From NCBI RefSeq assembly GCF_013318015.2, contig NZ_CP115841.1, forward strand, positions 1,984,001-2,048,000: a stretch of DNA of 64,000 nt, given 5' to 3'. Position 1 is the first letter of the stretch; the number at the start of each line of letters is the position of its first letter. The notes under the pieces were generated by a model that saw nothing but the letters and a program-made list of their open reading frames with translations, ran no database searches and was not told the origin of the DNA. A program made the position numbers and the translations under genes. Below are positions 8,934 through 16,383 of this stretch, piece after piece. Source of the stretch: Agrobacterium tumefaciens (GTDB lineage: Bacteria > Pseudomonadota > Alphaproteobacteria > Rhizobiales > Rhizobiaceae).

Positions 8934-10112
8934 TCACTCCGCCGCCTGTTGCGCCGCTGTTGCAGCACTGTCATTGCCCGGTTGTCCGGCCGCACTTGCC
9001 GCCCGCGCAACACGCTTTTCGCGCAGCCCGACCAGATAATGCTGCACGGTGCCGACGATGCCCTTGGGGAAGAACAGCGTCACCGCGATGAACAGCCCAC
9101 CCAGTGCAAACAGCCAGAATTCGGGGAAAGCGCCGGTGAAATAGCTCTTGCCGCCATTGACCAGCAGCGCGCCGATGATCGGCCCGATCAGCGTGCCGCG
9201 CCCGCCGACTGCGGTCCAAACCACCACCTCGATGGAGTTGGCGGGGGAGAATTCGCCGGGATTGATGATGCCCACCTGCGGCACGAACAGCGCACCGGCA
9301 ATGCCCGCCATCATGGCCGAGACGACGAAGGTAAAGAGCTTGATGTTTTCCACCCGGAAACCGAGGAAGCGCACCCGGCGTTCGGCATCGCGCACGCCCA
9401 CCAGCACCTTGCCGAATTTGGAATTGACGATGCCGGATGCAATCAGCAGCGAAAGCGCCAGCATCACGGCCGTCATCGCAAACAGCACGGCACGGGTGCC
9501 ATCCGCCTGCACGGAAAAGCCGAGAATATCCTTGAAATCGGTGAGACCATTGTTGCCGCCAAAACCCATGTCATTGCGGAAGAAGGCAAGCAGCAGGGCG
9601 TAGGTCATGGCCTGCGTGATGATGGAGAGGTAAACGCCGTTGACGCGCGAGCGGAAGGCGAACCAGCCGAACACGAAGGCGAGCAGGCCGGGCACCACCA
9701 GCACCATCAGTGCTGCAAACCAGAACATGTCGAAGCCATGCCAGAACCACGGCAGTTCCTTCCAGTTGAGGAACACCATGAAGTCAGGCAGCACGGGATG
9801 GCCGTAAACACCGCGCGTGCCGATCTGCCGCATCAGATACATGCCCATGGCATAACCGCCGAGCGCGAAGAAGGCGGCGTGGCCGAGCGAGAGAATGCCG
9901 CAATATCCCCAAACCAGATCAAGCGCCAGCGCCAGCAGCGCATAGGCCAGATATTTGCCGAGCATCGACATGATGTAGGTCGGGATGCGGAACGCGCTGT
10001 CAGCCGGCAACAGCAGATTGGAGGCGGGCACCAGCACGGCGATGGCCAGGATGATGCCGATGGCGATGGAAATGCGCCGATCGAGCGCGCGCAGGAGGAA
10101 GCCGGTAATCAT
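8934..10112 (-). CDS. urtC: Urea ABC transporter permease UrtC
   Basis: A LivM-type inner-membrane permease of 392 residues with about ten hydrophobic segments. Conserved stretches include DLVWGYCGILSLGHAAFFALGG and VVWTAVGGRGTLIGPIIGA. It pairs with UrtB to form the urea channel. Its ATG overlaps the urtB stop by four bases, indicating translational coupling. A tail after about residue 365 (AARAASAAGQPG...) is low complexity. Confidence 0.96.
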   Translation of the reverse strand: MITGFLLRALDRRISIAIGIILAIAVLVPASNLLLPADSAFRIPTYIMSMLGKYLAYALLALALDLVWGYCGILSLGHAAFFALGGYAMGMYLMRQIGTRGVYGHPVLPDFMVFLNWKELPWFWHGFDMFWFAALMVLVVPGLLAFVFGWFAFRSRVNGVYLSIITQAMTYALLLAFFRNDMGFGGNNGLTDFKDILGFSVQADGTRAVLFAMTAVMLALSLLIASGIVNSKFGKVLVGVRDAERRVRFLGFRVENIKLFTFVVSAMMAGIAGALFVPQVGIINPGEFSPANSIEVVVWTAVGGRGTLIGPIIGALLVNGGKSYFTGAFPEFWLFALGGLFIAVTLFFPKGIVGTVQHYLVGLREKRVARAASAAGQPGNDSAATAAQQAAE

Positions 10113-11722
10113 GCTTCGATCGCCCTTCCCTTGAGTGCGAAGAGACCACGCGGCCGCTTCTGGATGAACAGGATGATGAGAACGAGCACGAGGATCTTGC
10201 CGAGCACGGCGCCCACCGTCGGCTCAAGGAACTTGTTGAGCACGCCGAGCGACAGCGCACCCACGAGCGTTCCCCAGAGATTGCCGACCCCGCCGAACAC
10301 CACCACCATGAAACTGTCGATGATGTAGCTCTGGCCGAGATTGGGCGAGACATTGTCGATCTGCGACAGCGCTACCCCGGCAAGGCCGGCAACGCCGGAA
10401 CCGAGCGCGAAGGTGAAGGCATCCACCCAGGGCGTGCGGATGCCCATGGAAGAGGCCATGCGGCGGTTCTGGGTCACAGCGCGCATCTGCAAGCCGAAGG
10501 CGGAGCGCTTCAAAAGCACCAGCAGCGCGAAGAAGACGGAAAGCGAGAAGCAGACGATCCACACGCGGTTCCAGGTGAAGTTGAGGTAACCAACGCTGAA
10601 CGAGCCGGACATCCAGCTCGGGCTGCCGACCTCACGGTTGGTCGGGCCGAAGATGGAACGCACGCCCTGTTGCAGGATCAGCGAGATACCCCAGGTGGCG
10701 AGCAGCGTTTCCAGCGGTCGCCCGTAGAGATAGCGGATGACGCCGCGCTCCATGATGAGGCCGACGCAGGCTGTGACCAGAAAGGCGGCCGGCAGGGCAA
10801 TCGCCAGTGACCAGTCGAACAGGCCGGGGAAATGGCTGCGGATCAACTCCTGCACCATGAAGGTGGAATAGGCGCCGATCATCACCATCTCGCCATGCGC
10901 CATATTGATGATGCCCATGACGCCGAAGGTGATGGCAAGACCGATGGCGGCCAGCAGCAGCACCGAGCCGAGCGACAGGCCGTACCAGACATTCTGTGCG
11001 TAATCCCAGAAGGCAAGGGAACTCTCGATGCTGGAAATCGCCTCGTCCACATCCGGCTTCAGGCTCGGATCAACCGTGGGCGTCGCCGCCATCAGAATGC
11101 TGATCGCATCGCGCCCGCCAAGCGCCTTGATGGTGGCGATCGCTTCTTTCTTCACCTCAAGGGGGCGGTCGGAGGAAAGCAGCGAGACAGCCCGCGCCTC
11201 CTCCATCCGCGTCCGCACCTCTTTGTCGGTTTCCTTGGATATGGCCGCTTCCAGCAATTCCAGATTTTCGGCACTGGGGGCTTTCAGAACCGCATCGGCG
11301 GCGGAAAGCCGTACCGAGCGTTCCGGACTGAGCAACGTCAGGCCGCCCATCGCGGCGCGGATGACGCGACGCAGATTGTTGTTGACCCTGATCTTGGTAA
11401 CCGCCGCCTTCGGCGCTTCGCCAGCACTTTCGCCGGTCAGCGGATCGATGAGTGTGAAATTGGAACCCGACGGCTTGGTCATGAACACCAGATTGTCGGC
11501 CTTGCGCACGTAAAGATCGCCTGATGCAAAAGCCTCAAGCGCCAGCACCACCCGCGCGTCGCCGGTGGCAGCAATCTGGCCGATCAATGTTTCGGCCTGC
11601 TTGAAGTCAGCCGTGCCGAGCTGGTCGATCAGCGCCTTCGGATCGCTCTGCGCGAGGGACTGGGCGGCGATCCCCAGGGTGAGCCAGAGGAAGATGGCTC
11701 CGAGAAAAGATCGGATCGTCAT
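10109..11722 (-). CDS. urtB: Urea ABC transporter permease UrtB
   Basis: A LivH-type permease of 537 residues, longer than LivH because of a periplasmic region of about 230 residues after the signal peptide (ending near AQSLAQS). That region has HEAT-like helical repeats, a known feature of UrtB. The permease part has ITFGVMGIINMAHGEMVMIG and VFGGVGNLWGTLVGA. It follows urtA after a 273-base gap holding a terminator-like hairpin and a mosaic repeat, so part of its transcription may come from read-through. Confidence 0.96.
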   Translation of the reverse strand: MTIRSFLGAIFLWLTLGIAAQSLAQSDPKALIDQLGTADFKQAETLIGQIAATGDARVVLALEAFASGDLYVRKADNLVFMTKPSGSNFTLIDPLTGESAGEAPKAAVTKIRVNNNLRRVIRAAMGGLTLLSPERSVRLSAADAVLKAPSAENLELLEAAISKETDKEVRTRMEEARAVSLLSSDRPLEVKKEAIATIKALGGRDAISILMAATPTVDPSLKPDVDEAISSIESSLAFWDYAQNVWYGLSLGSVLLLAAIGLAITFGVMGIINMAHGEMVMIGAYSTFMVQELIRSHFPGLFDWSLAIALPAAFLVTACVGLIMERGVIRYLYGRPLETLLATWGISLILQQGVRSIFGPTNREVGSPSWMSGSFSVGYLNFTWNRVWIVCFSLSVFFALLVLLKRSAFGLQMRAVTQNRRMASSMGIRTPWVDAFTFALGSGVAGLAGVALSQIDNVSPNLGQSYIIDSFMVVVFGGVGNLWGTLVGALSLGVLNKFLEPTVGAVLGKILVLVLIILFIQKRPRGLFALKGRAIEA

Positions 11723-11773
11723 GTCGGGTTCCTTGGAGCGGCGGTGTATTTTATCTGGCGATGAGTAAGTGGC

Positions 11774-11930
11774 TTACCCCCCTCTTCCCTGCCGGGCATC
11801 TCCCCCACAAGGAGGGAGATCGGCAAGACGCGCCTGCGTCGCTCTGTCTCTACAGATGAGAAAGGGCGGAGCCTTGCCGCGAGTCGATCTCCCCACCTGT
11901 GGGGGAGATGCCCGGCGGGGCAGAGGGGGG
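11774..11930. repeat. Palindromic mosaic repeat (RIME-like), copy B
   Basis: Same architecture as copy A: left arm about 11776-11822, right arm about 11884-11930, unrelated centre. Arms share GCCGGGCATCTCCCCCACA and its complement. It occupies most of the urtA-urtB gap. Confidence 0.85.
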
Positions 11931-11953
11931 CATGCTTGTTCAGTTTCGAATGA

Positions 11954-11982
11954 TAAAACCGCCCCCAACGAGGGGGCGGAAA
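11954..11982 (-). terminator. Rho-independent terminator-like hairpin after urtA
   Basis: On the minus strand, CCGCCCCC-TCGTT-GGGGGCGG (11959-11979) forms a stem followed directly by TTTTAT. It lies 17 bases past the urtA stop and upstream of urtB. It would end most transcripts after the binding-protein gene, a common way to make more solute-binding protein than membrane components. Confidence 0.85.
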
Positions 11983-11995
11983 CCACTAACCCCTA

Positions 11996-13285
11996 TCAGC
12001 TACCCTTGCCGCCGCACTTGCCCGTGGCGACGTTGAAGTTGCCGCAGGACATCGGCTTGCGCCAATCCGAAATCAGATCCTTCGAGTCAGGGAGATAATC
12101 CGACCATTCGTCACCCACGACCTGTGGCGTCTGCTGCACGATTTCGAACTGCCCATCGGCCTGGATTTCACCGATCAGCACCGGCTTGGTGATGTGATGG
12201 TTCGGCATGACGGTGGAGTAACCGCCAGAAAGGTTCGGCACGGAAACGCCGATGATGCTGTCAAGAACTGCGTCCGTATCGGTCGTACCTGCGGTTTCGA
12301 CGGCCTTAACCCAGGCGTTGAAACCGATATAGGCGGCTTCCATCGGGTCGTTCGTCACGCGCTTGTCGTTCTTGGTAAACGCATGCCAGGTTTTGATGAA
12401 TTCGGCGTTGACCTCGGTATCGACAGACTGGAAGTAGTTCCAGGCGGCAAGGTGGCCGACCAGCGGCGCGGTATCGAGACCGGCAAGCTCTTCTTCACCG
12501 ACCGAGAAGGCGACGACCGGAATGTCCTCGGCCTTGATACCCTGGTTCGCCAGCTCCTTGTAGAAGGGCACGTTGGCGTCACCATTGATGGTGGAGACAA
12601 CGGCGGTCTTCTTGCCGGCCGAGCCGAACTTCTTGATGTCGGACACGATCGTCTGCCAGTCGGACTGGCCGAACGGGGTGTAGTTGATCATGATGTCGTC
12701 TTCCTTGACGCCCTTCGACATCAGGTAGGCCTTCAGGATCTTGTTTGTGGTCTGCGGGTAGACATAGTCGGTACCGGCCAGAACCCAGCGCTCGACGCCT
12801 TCGGTCTTGGCGAGATAATCGACGGCCGGAATGGCCTGCTGGTTAGGCGCTGCACCCGTGTAGACGATGTTGCGGGAGGATTCTTCACCCTCATACTGCA
12901 CCGGGTAGAACAGCAGGGAATTCAGCTCTTCGAAAACCGGCAGCACGGATTTGCGCGACGAAGATGTCCAGCAACCGAAAACGGCGGCGACCTTGTCCTG
13001 CGAAATCAGCTGGCGGGCCTTTTCGGCAAACAGCGGCCAGTCGGAGGCCGGGTCGACCACGACGGCTTCGAGCTTCTTGCCGAGAACGCCGCCCTTCTTG
13101 TTCTGCTCGTCGATGAGCATCAGCATGGCGTCCTTCAGCGTCGTCTCTGAAATCGCCATGGTGCCGGAAAGAGAATGCAGCACGCCTACCTTGATCGTAT
13201 CGTCGGCGGCAAATGCGCCATGGAAGGCGGTGGTGGACATGATTGCGCCGAGCAGCGCGGCGCTAAGCGTCTTGCGGAATGTCAT
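11996..13285 (-). CDS. urtA: Urea ABC transporter substrate-binding protein UrtA
   Basis: A periplasmic urea-binding protein of 429 residues with a signal peptide ending near AFHGAFA-AD. The N-terminus DTIKVGVLHSLSGTMAISETTLKDA, the FGCWTSSSRKSVLPVFE segment and the NYFQSVD region are characteristic of UrtA. It feeds UrtBC. ATG at 13285 is preceded by AAGGAGAGGGG. It is the first gene of the urt cluster, so the promoter should lie in 13286-13628. Confidence 0.97.
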   Translation of the reverse strand: MTFRKTLSAALLGAIMSTTAFHGAFAADDTIKVGVLHSLSGTMAISETTLKDAMLMLIDEQNKKGGVLGKKLEAVVVDPASDWPLFAEKARQLISQDKVAAVFGCWTSSSRKSVLPVFEELNSLLFYPVQYEGEESSRNIVYTGAAPNQQAIPAVDYLAKTEGVERWVLAGTDYVYPQTTNKILKAYLMSKGVKEDDIMINYTPFGQSDWQTIVSDIKKFGSAGKKTAVVSTINGDANVPFYKELANQGIKAEDIPVVAFSVGEEELAGLDTAPLVGHLAAWNYFQSVDTEVNAEFIKTWHAFTKNDKRVTNDPMEAAYIGFNAWVKAVETAGTTDTDAVLDSIIGVSVPNLSGGYSTVMPNHHITKPVLIGEIQADGQFEIVQQTPQVVGDEWSDYLPDSKDLISDWRKPMSCGNFNVATGKCGGKGS

Positions 13286-13628
13286 CGGAAGAACCCCTCT
13301 CCTTGTTTAGCCCTCACGGGGCTTCAGCGGCATCGTTGACCGCTGCTGGAAGGGACTATCGATCTCGCGGGCAAGAAACCGTATACGTCAATTGACGTAG
13401 GCGGGGTGGCGAAAGCTGCAGGGGGTGTTGGGGAGAGGGAAATCCCGGCCGGGGCAACCGATGTGAAACCTGGCGTTTCAACTTGCTTCTTCTCCGGCAG
13501 GCAAGACGAGAGCAGCAGCGGGTCGAGGGTGCGAGGTCGGAGGCAGACTGAGAAGTCGTCCCTTAATCCGGCGCTTCGCGCCACCTTCTCCCCGGCAGGG
13601 GAGAAGAAACGATCAGCAACGCTTCACA
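13286..13628 (-). promoter_or_regulatory. urtA upstream region with a perfect 16-bp palindrome and leader hairpins
   Basis: This gene-free stretch holds a perfect palindrome TACGTCAATTGACGTA at 13384-13399, about 100 bases upstream of the urtA ATG, in a position for an activator or repressor site. Between it and urtA lie two small inverted repeats (CAGCGG/CCGCTG at 13325-13345 and AGCCC/GGGCT around 13309-13323) in the presumed leader. Near 13583-13606 a CTTCTCCCC/GGGGAGAAG repeat lies close to the end of the gstI-like gene. I found no convincing sigma-54 promoter on the minus strand. Confidence 0.5.
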
Positions 13629-13826
13629 TCAGGCGTGCGGCTTGTCGTCCCGCTCTTCGTCGCGGATCGCATCGTCATGATACCAGGAGCCGAAATCGAC
13701 ATGCGGCTGACGTGCCTCGCGCTCCAGATCGCTCAGCCCGATGTTACGGAACTTTGAGAGCCCCGCGCGTCCGCCGACCGGAAATTGAAAGATCGTTGCC
13801 GTTTCACGATGAAAGCCAGTTGCCAT
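13629..13826 (-). CDS. gstI: DUF2735 protein, probable GstI (glutamine synthetase translation inhibitor)
   Basis: A 65-residue protein, MATGFHRETATIFQFPVGGR..., with a basic/aromatic N-terminus and a hydrophilic tail (YHDDAIRDEERDDKPHA). I assign it to DUF2735. In Rhizobium leguminosarum a small gene divergent from glnII, gstI, encodes a roughly 63-residue inhibitor of glnII mRNA translation. Position, orientation and size match here, so the function is inferred from context and family. An in-frame ATG at 13835 would add MFD and has GTGAG just upstream; the true start is unsure. Confidence 0.7.
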   Translation of the reverse strand: MATGFHRETATIFQFPVGGRAGLSKFRNIGLSDLEREARQPHVDFGSWYHDDAIRDEERDDKPHA

Positions 13827-14025
13827 ATCGAACATCTCACTTTGTTTGCATCGAAGCACTTTGATTGTGAAGCAAACCCGTTAGCTCTGGTTTAGCTCCA
13901 TCTGATTAAAAAAAAATCACGTTGCGAAAAATATAGGCATTAAATGGTCATTCAGCAAGAAAAACCATTCCGGAAGCGCCGGTTTTTGGGGCAAATGCCG
14001 ATCCGTCGTTCGCAATCGAAAACAT

Positions 14026-14042
14026 TGCACCGCAACAGGGCA
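14026..14042 (+). promoter_or_regulatory. Possible NtrC binding site upstream of glnII
   Basis: TGCACC-GCAAC-AGGGCA resembles the NtrC dyad TGCACY-N5-GGTGCA, with a good left half and a poorer right half. It lies about 180 bases upstream of the sigma-54 promoter candidate, a usual enhancer distance. Confidence 0.4.
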
Positions 14043-14204
14043 TTTTGAGCGATGCCACCCGCTATCTGTTAGGAATCACTGACGAAACATTAGGGTTCGA
14101 TTTACCTGCCGCAGTGCAGCATGAGCGGTTAATGGCCATATCAGCCCCCTCGGCCCTGAGCATGCCTGAAAGATTTTTCGAAGAATTCGCAAAACATCGC
14201 CAAT

Positions 14205-14221
14205 CTGGCACGCGGCATGCA
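14205..14221 (+). promoter_or_regulatory. Candidate sigma-54 promoter of glnII
   Basis: CTGGCACGCGGCATGCA matches the -24/-12 consensus TGGCAC-N5-TTGC with one change (ATGC for TTGC); GG and GC have the required spacing. The predicted start, about 12 bases past the GC, leaves a leader of about 85 bases before the glnII ATG. glnII is sigma-54/NtrC-dependent in other rhizobia. Confidence 0.75.
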
Positions 14222-14316
14222 TCTATATGGCCAGCCCTTGAACGCGAATGTGCTTCCGGTGGCGAAAGCCACGGCAAGCCTCAAGGCTTCGCATTGTTAC
14301 CTATGAGAGGTTCGTA

Positions 14317-15351
14317 ATGACTAAGTTCAAACTCGAGTACATCTGGCTTGACGGTTATAAGCCGGTCCCCAACCTGCGCGGCAAGACACAGGTCAAGGAA
14401 TTCGATGAATTCCCGACGCTCGAGCAGCTGCCGCTTTGGGGTTTTGATGGCTCGTCCACGCAGCAGGCCGAAGGCCACTCTTCGGATTGCGTGCTGAAGC
14501 CTGTCGCGATTTACCCCGATCCGGCCCGCACCAACGGCGTACTGGTCATGTGCGAAGTCATGATGCCTGACGGCGTCACCCCGCATGCATCGAACAGCCG
14601 CGCGACCATCCTCGACGACGAGGACGCATGGTTCGGCTTCGAACAGGAATATTTCTTCTACCAGGACGGCCGCCCGCTCGGCTTCCCCGAGCAGGGTTAC
14701 CCGGCTCCGCAGGGTCCGTATTACACCGGCGTCGGCTTCAAGAACGTCGGCTCGGTTGCCCGCGAAATCGTTGAAGAACATCTCGACCTCTGCCTCGAAG
14801 CCGGCATCAACCACGAAGGCATCAATGCCGAAGTGGCCAAGGGCCAGTGGGAATTCCAGGTATTCGGCAAGGGCTCCAAGCGCGCCGCTGACCAGATCTG
14901 GATCGCCCGTTACCTGCTGCTGCGTCTTTGCGAACAGTACGGCATCGACGTCGAATTCCATTGCAAGCCGCTCGGCGATACCGACTGGAACGGTTCGGGC
15001 ATGCATTGCAACTTCTCCACCAAGTTCATGCGTGAAGTTGGCGGCAAAGAGTATTTCGAAGCCCTCATGGCCGCTTTCGCCAAGAACTGGCAGGAGCACA
15101 TCGACGTTTACGGTCCGGACAACCACCTGCGCCTGACCGGCAAGCACGAAACCGCTCCGTGGAACAAGTTCTCCTACGGCGTTGCCGACCGTGGCGCCTC
15201 GATCCGCGTTCCGCACTCCTTCGTCAACAACGGTTACCGTGGTTACCTCGAAGACCGTCGTCCGAACTCGCAGGGCTGCCCTTACCAGATCGCTTCCGTC
15301 GTTCTGAAGACGATTGCAGAAGTGCCGCTCGCAAAGTCGGCTGCTGCCTGA
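14317..15351 (+). CDS. glnII: Type II glutamine synthetase (GSII)
   Basis: Makes glutamine from glutamate, ammonia and ATP in the cytoplasm. The protein is 344 residues, the usual length of the eukaryotic-like GSII, much shorter than GlnA (about 470). MTKFKLEYIWLDGYKPVPNLRGKT and LPLWGFDGSSTQQAEGHSSD form the beta-grasp domain and entry loop. FGFEQEYFF and GQWEFQVF carry metal-binding glutamates, and NHLRLTGKHET and GVADRGASIRVP are catalytic-domain signatures. GSII is not controlled by adenylylation; control is by transcription and, in R. leguminosarum, by GstI. The start at 14317 follows GAGAGG. Confidence 0.97.
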   Translation: MTKFKLEYIWLDGYKPVPNLRGKTQVKEFDEFPTLEQLPLWGFDGSSTQQAEGHSSDCVLKPVAIYPDPARTNGVLVMCEVMMPDGVTPHASNSRATILDDEDAWFGFEQEYFFYQDGRPLGFPEQGYPAPQGPYYTGVGFKNVGSVAREIVEEHLDLCLEAGINHEGINAEVAKGQWEFQVFGKGSKRAADQIWIARYLLLRLCEQYGIDVEFHCKPLGDTDWNGSGMHCNFSTKFMREVGGKEYFEALMAAFAKNWQEHIDVYGPDNHLRLTGKHETAPWNKFSYGVADRGASIRVPHSFVNNGYRGYLEDRRPNSQGCPYQIASVVLKTIAEVPLAKSAAA

Positions 15352-15362
15352 TAACCCAAGAC

Positions 15363-15397
15363 ATGGCGTCGCCCGCAACCGGGCGACGCCATTTTTA
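15363..15397 (+). terminator. Terminator of glnII
   Basis: A perfect 13-bp stem ATGGCGTCGCCCG / CGGGCGACGCCAT with loop CAAC, followed by TTTTAT, 12 bases after the glnII stop. Confidence 0.93.
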
Positions 15398-15569
15398 TGT
15401 CCACCGAACGGCCGGACCGGACAGGCGACCTTTCGCCCTCTGCCCTGCGTGGAATATTCTTGCCTATGCGCAAACTCGAAGACGTTGCGTGGCTTTGACC
15501 AACCGCATCGGCTTTTCCGAAACCGCGGCACGGTTTTCGGTCCGATGCTCTAAAGCAAGAAGGTGAGCG

Positions 15570-16340
15570 ATGGGCATTCTCAAAAAATTCTCTCTCGAAA
15601 ATCGCATCGCCATCATCACCGGCAGCGGCCGCGGTCTCGGTTTCGAAATCGCCAGGGCCTTTGCCGAGGCTGGCGCCCATGTGTGGCTGACCGGCCGTAA
15701 CGCCGAGGCGCTGGAACAGGCAGCAGGCACACTTCGGCAAGCCGGCGGAAAAGCCGATTATGCCGCTTTCGACATTGCCGATACCGCCGCCGGAACTGCC
15801 CTCGTCCACCGCATCATGGACGAATTCGGCCATCTCGATATCCTCGTTAACAATGTTGGCGCACGCGACCGCCGCCCGCTTTCCGAATTCAGCGACGAGG
15901 ACGTGCTGGAGCTTATCCGCACCGACCTCACCTCCTCCGTCTCGCTGTCGCGAGACGCCGCGCAAGCCATGAACACCAACGGTTACGGCCGCATCATCAC
16001 CATCACCTCCATTCTCGGCCACATCGTCAGGCCGGGCGATGCGATCTATCCCGTTGCCAAGCAGGGGCTAACCGGGCTGATGCGCGCAATAGCTGTCGAA
16101 TATGGTGCGCGCGGCATCACCAGCAACGCCATTGCACCCGGCATGTTCGCCACGGAAACCAATGCGGCCCTTGCCGAAAACCCTGACATGGTCGCCTTTG
16201 CCAAGCTGCGCGTGCCGCTTGAACGCTGGGGCAGGCCGGATGAAATCGCCGGTGCAGCCCTGTTTCTGGCCAGCGACGCCTCCTCCTTCGTCAACGGCCA
16301 TGTGCTGACGGTGGATGGCGGCATGTCGGTGCGGCTGTGA
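15570..16340 (+). CDS. SDR-family oxidoreductase (gluconate 5-dehydrogenase-like)
   Basis: A 256-residue classical short-chain dehydrogenase. The cofactor motif TGSGRGLG is at residues 17-24, NNVGA near 94, and the catalytic triad is Ser147 (ITSILG), Tyr160 and Lys164 (YPVAK). The C-terminal PGMFATETNAAL...PLERWGRPDEIAGAALFLASDASSFVNG... region is typical of the FabG/gluconate 5-dehydrogenase group. R43 after the second strand suggests NADP preference. Substrate not determinable. The permease-like kinase gene begins 43 bases downstream, so co-transcription is likely. Confidence 0.85.
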   Translation: MGILKKFSLENRIAIITGSGRGLGFEIARAFAEAGAHVWLTGRNAEALEQAAGTLRQAGGKADYAAFDIADTAAGTALVHRIMDEFGHLDILVNNVGARDRRPLSEFSDEDVLELIRTDLTSSVSLSRDAAQAMNTNGYGRIITITSILGHIVRPGDAIYPVAKQGLTGLMRAIAVEYGARGITSNAIAPGMFATETNAALAENPDMVAFAKLRVPLERWGRPDEIAGAALFLASDASSFVNGHVLTVDGGMSVRL

Positions 16341-16383
16341 GAATGGCAAAACACCTTTTGCGGAAAGGGGCTGGATCCTAGGC

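Larger units (their letters stand above)
13827..14316. other. Divergent gstI-glnII control region
   Basis: A 490-base intergenic region, AT-richer than its surroundings. It holds a GTTTGC/GCAAAC inverted repeat (13844-13877) in the presumed gstI leader, an NtrC-site-like TGCACC-N5-AGGGCA (14026-14042), and the sigma-54 promoter candidate listed separately. Small in-frame stretches at 14045-14317 lack coding features. Confidence 0.55.

Noticed and set aside
8898..10328. 476-codon plus-strand open frame over urtC
   Set aside because: The translation is a His/Gln/Glu-rich artefact antisense to a membrane protein; urtC explains the region fully.
13384..13399. NtrC or sigma-54 site for urtA
   Set aside because: The palindrome does not match the NtrC dyad, and no TGGCAC-N5-TTGC element is found on the minus strand in this region.
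14045..14317. Small open frame upstream of glnII
   Set aside because: It spans the sigma-54 promoter candidate, has no ribosome site and shows no family resemblance.
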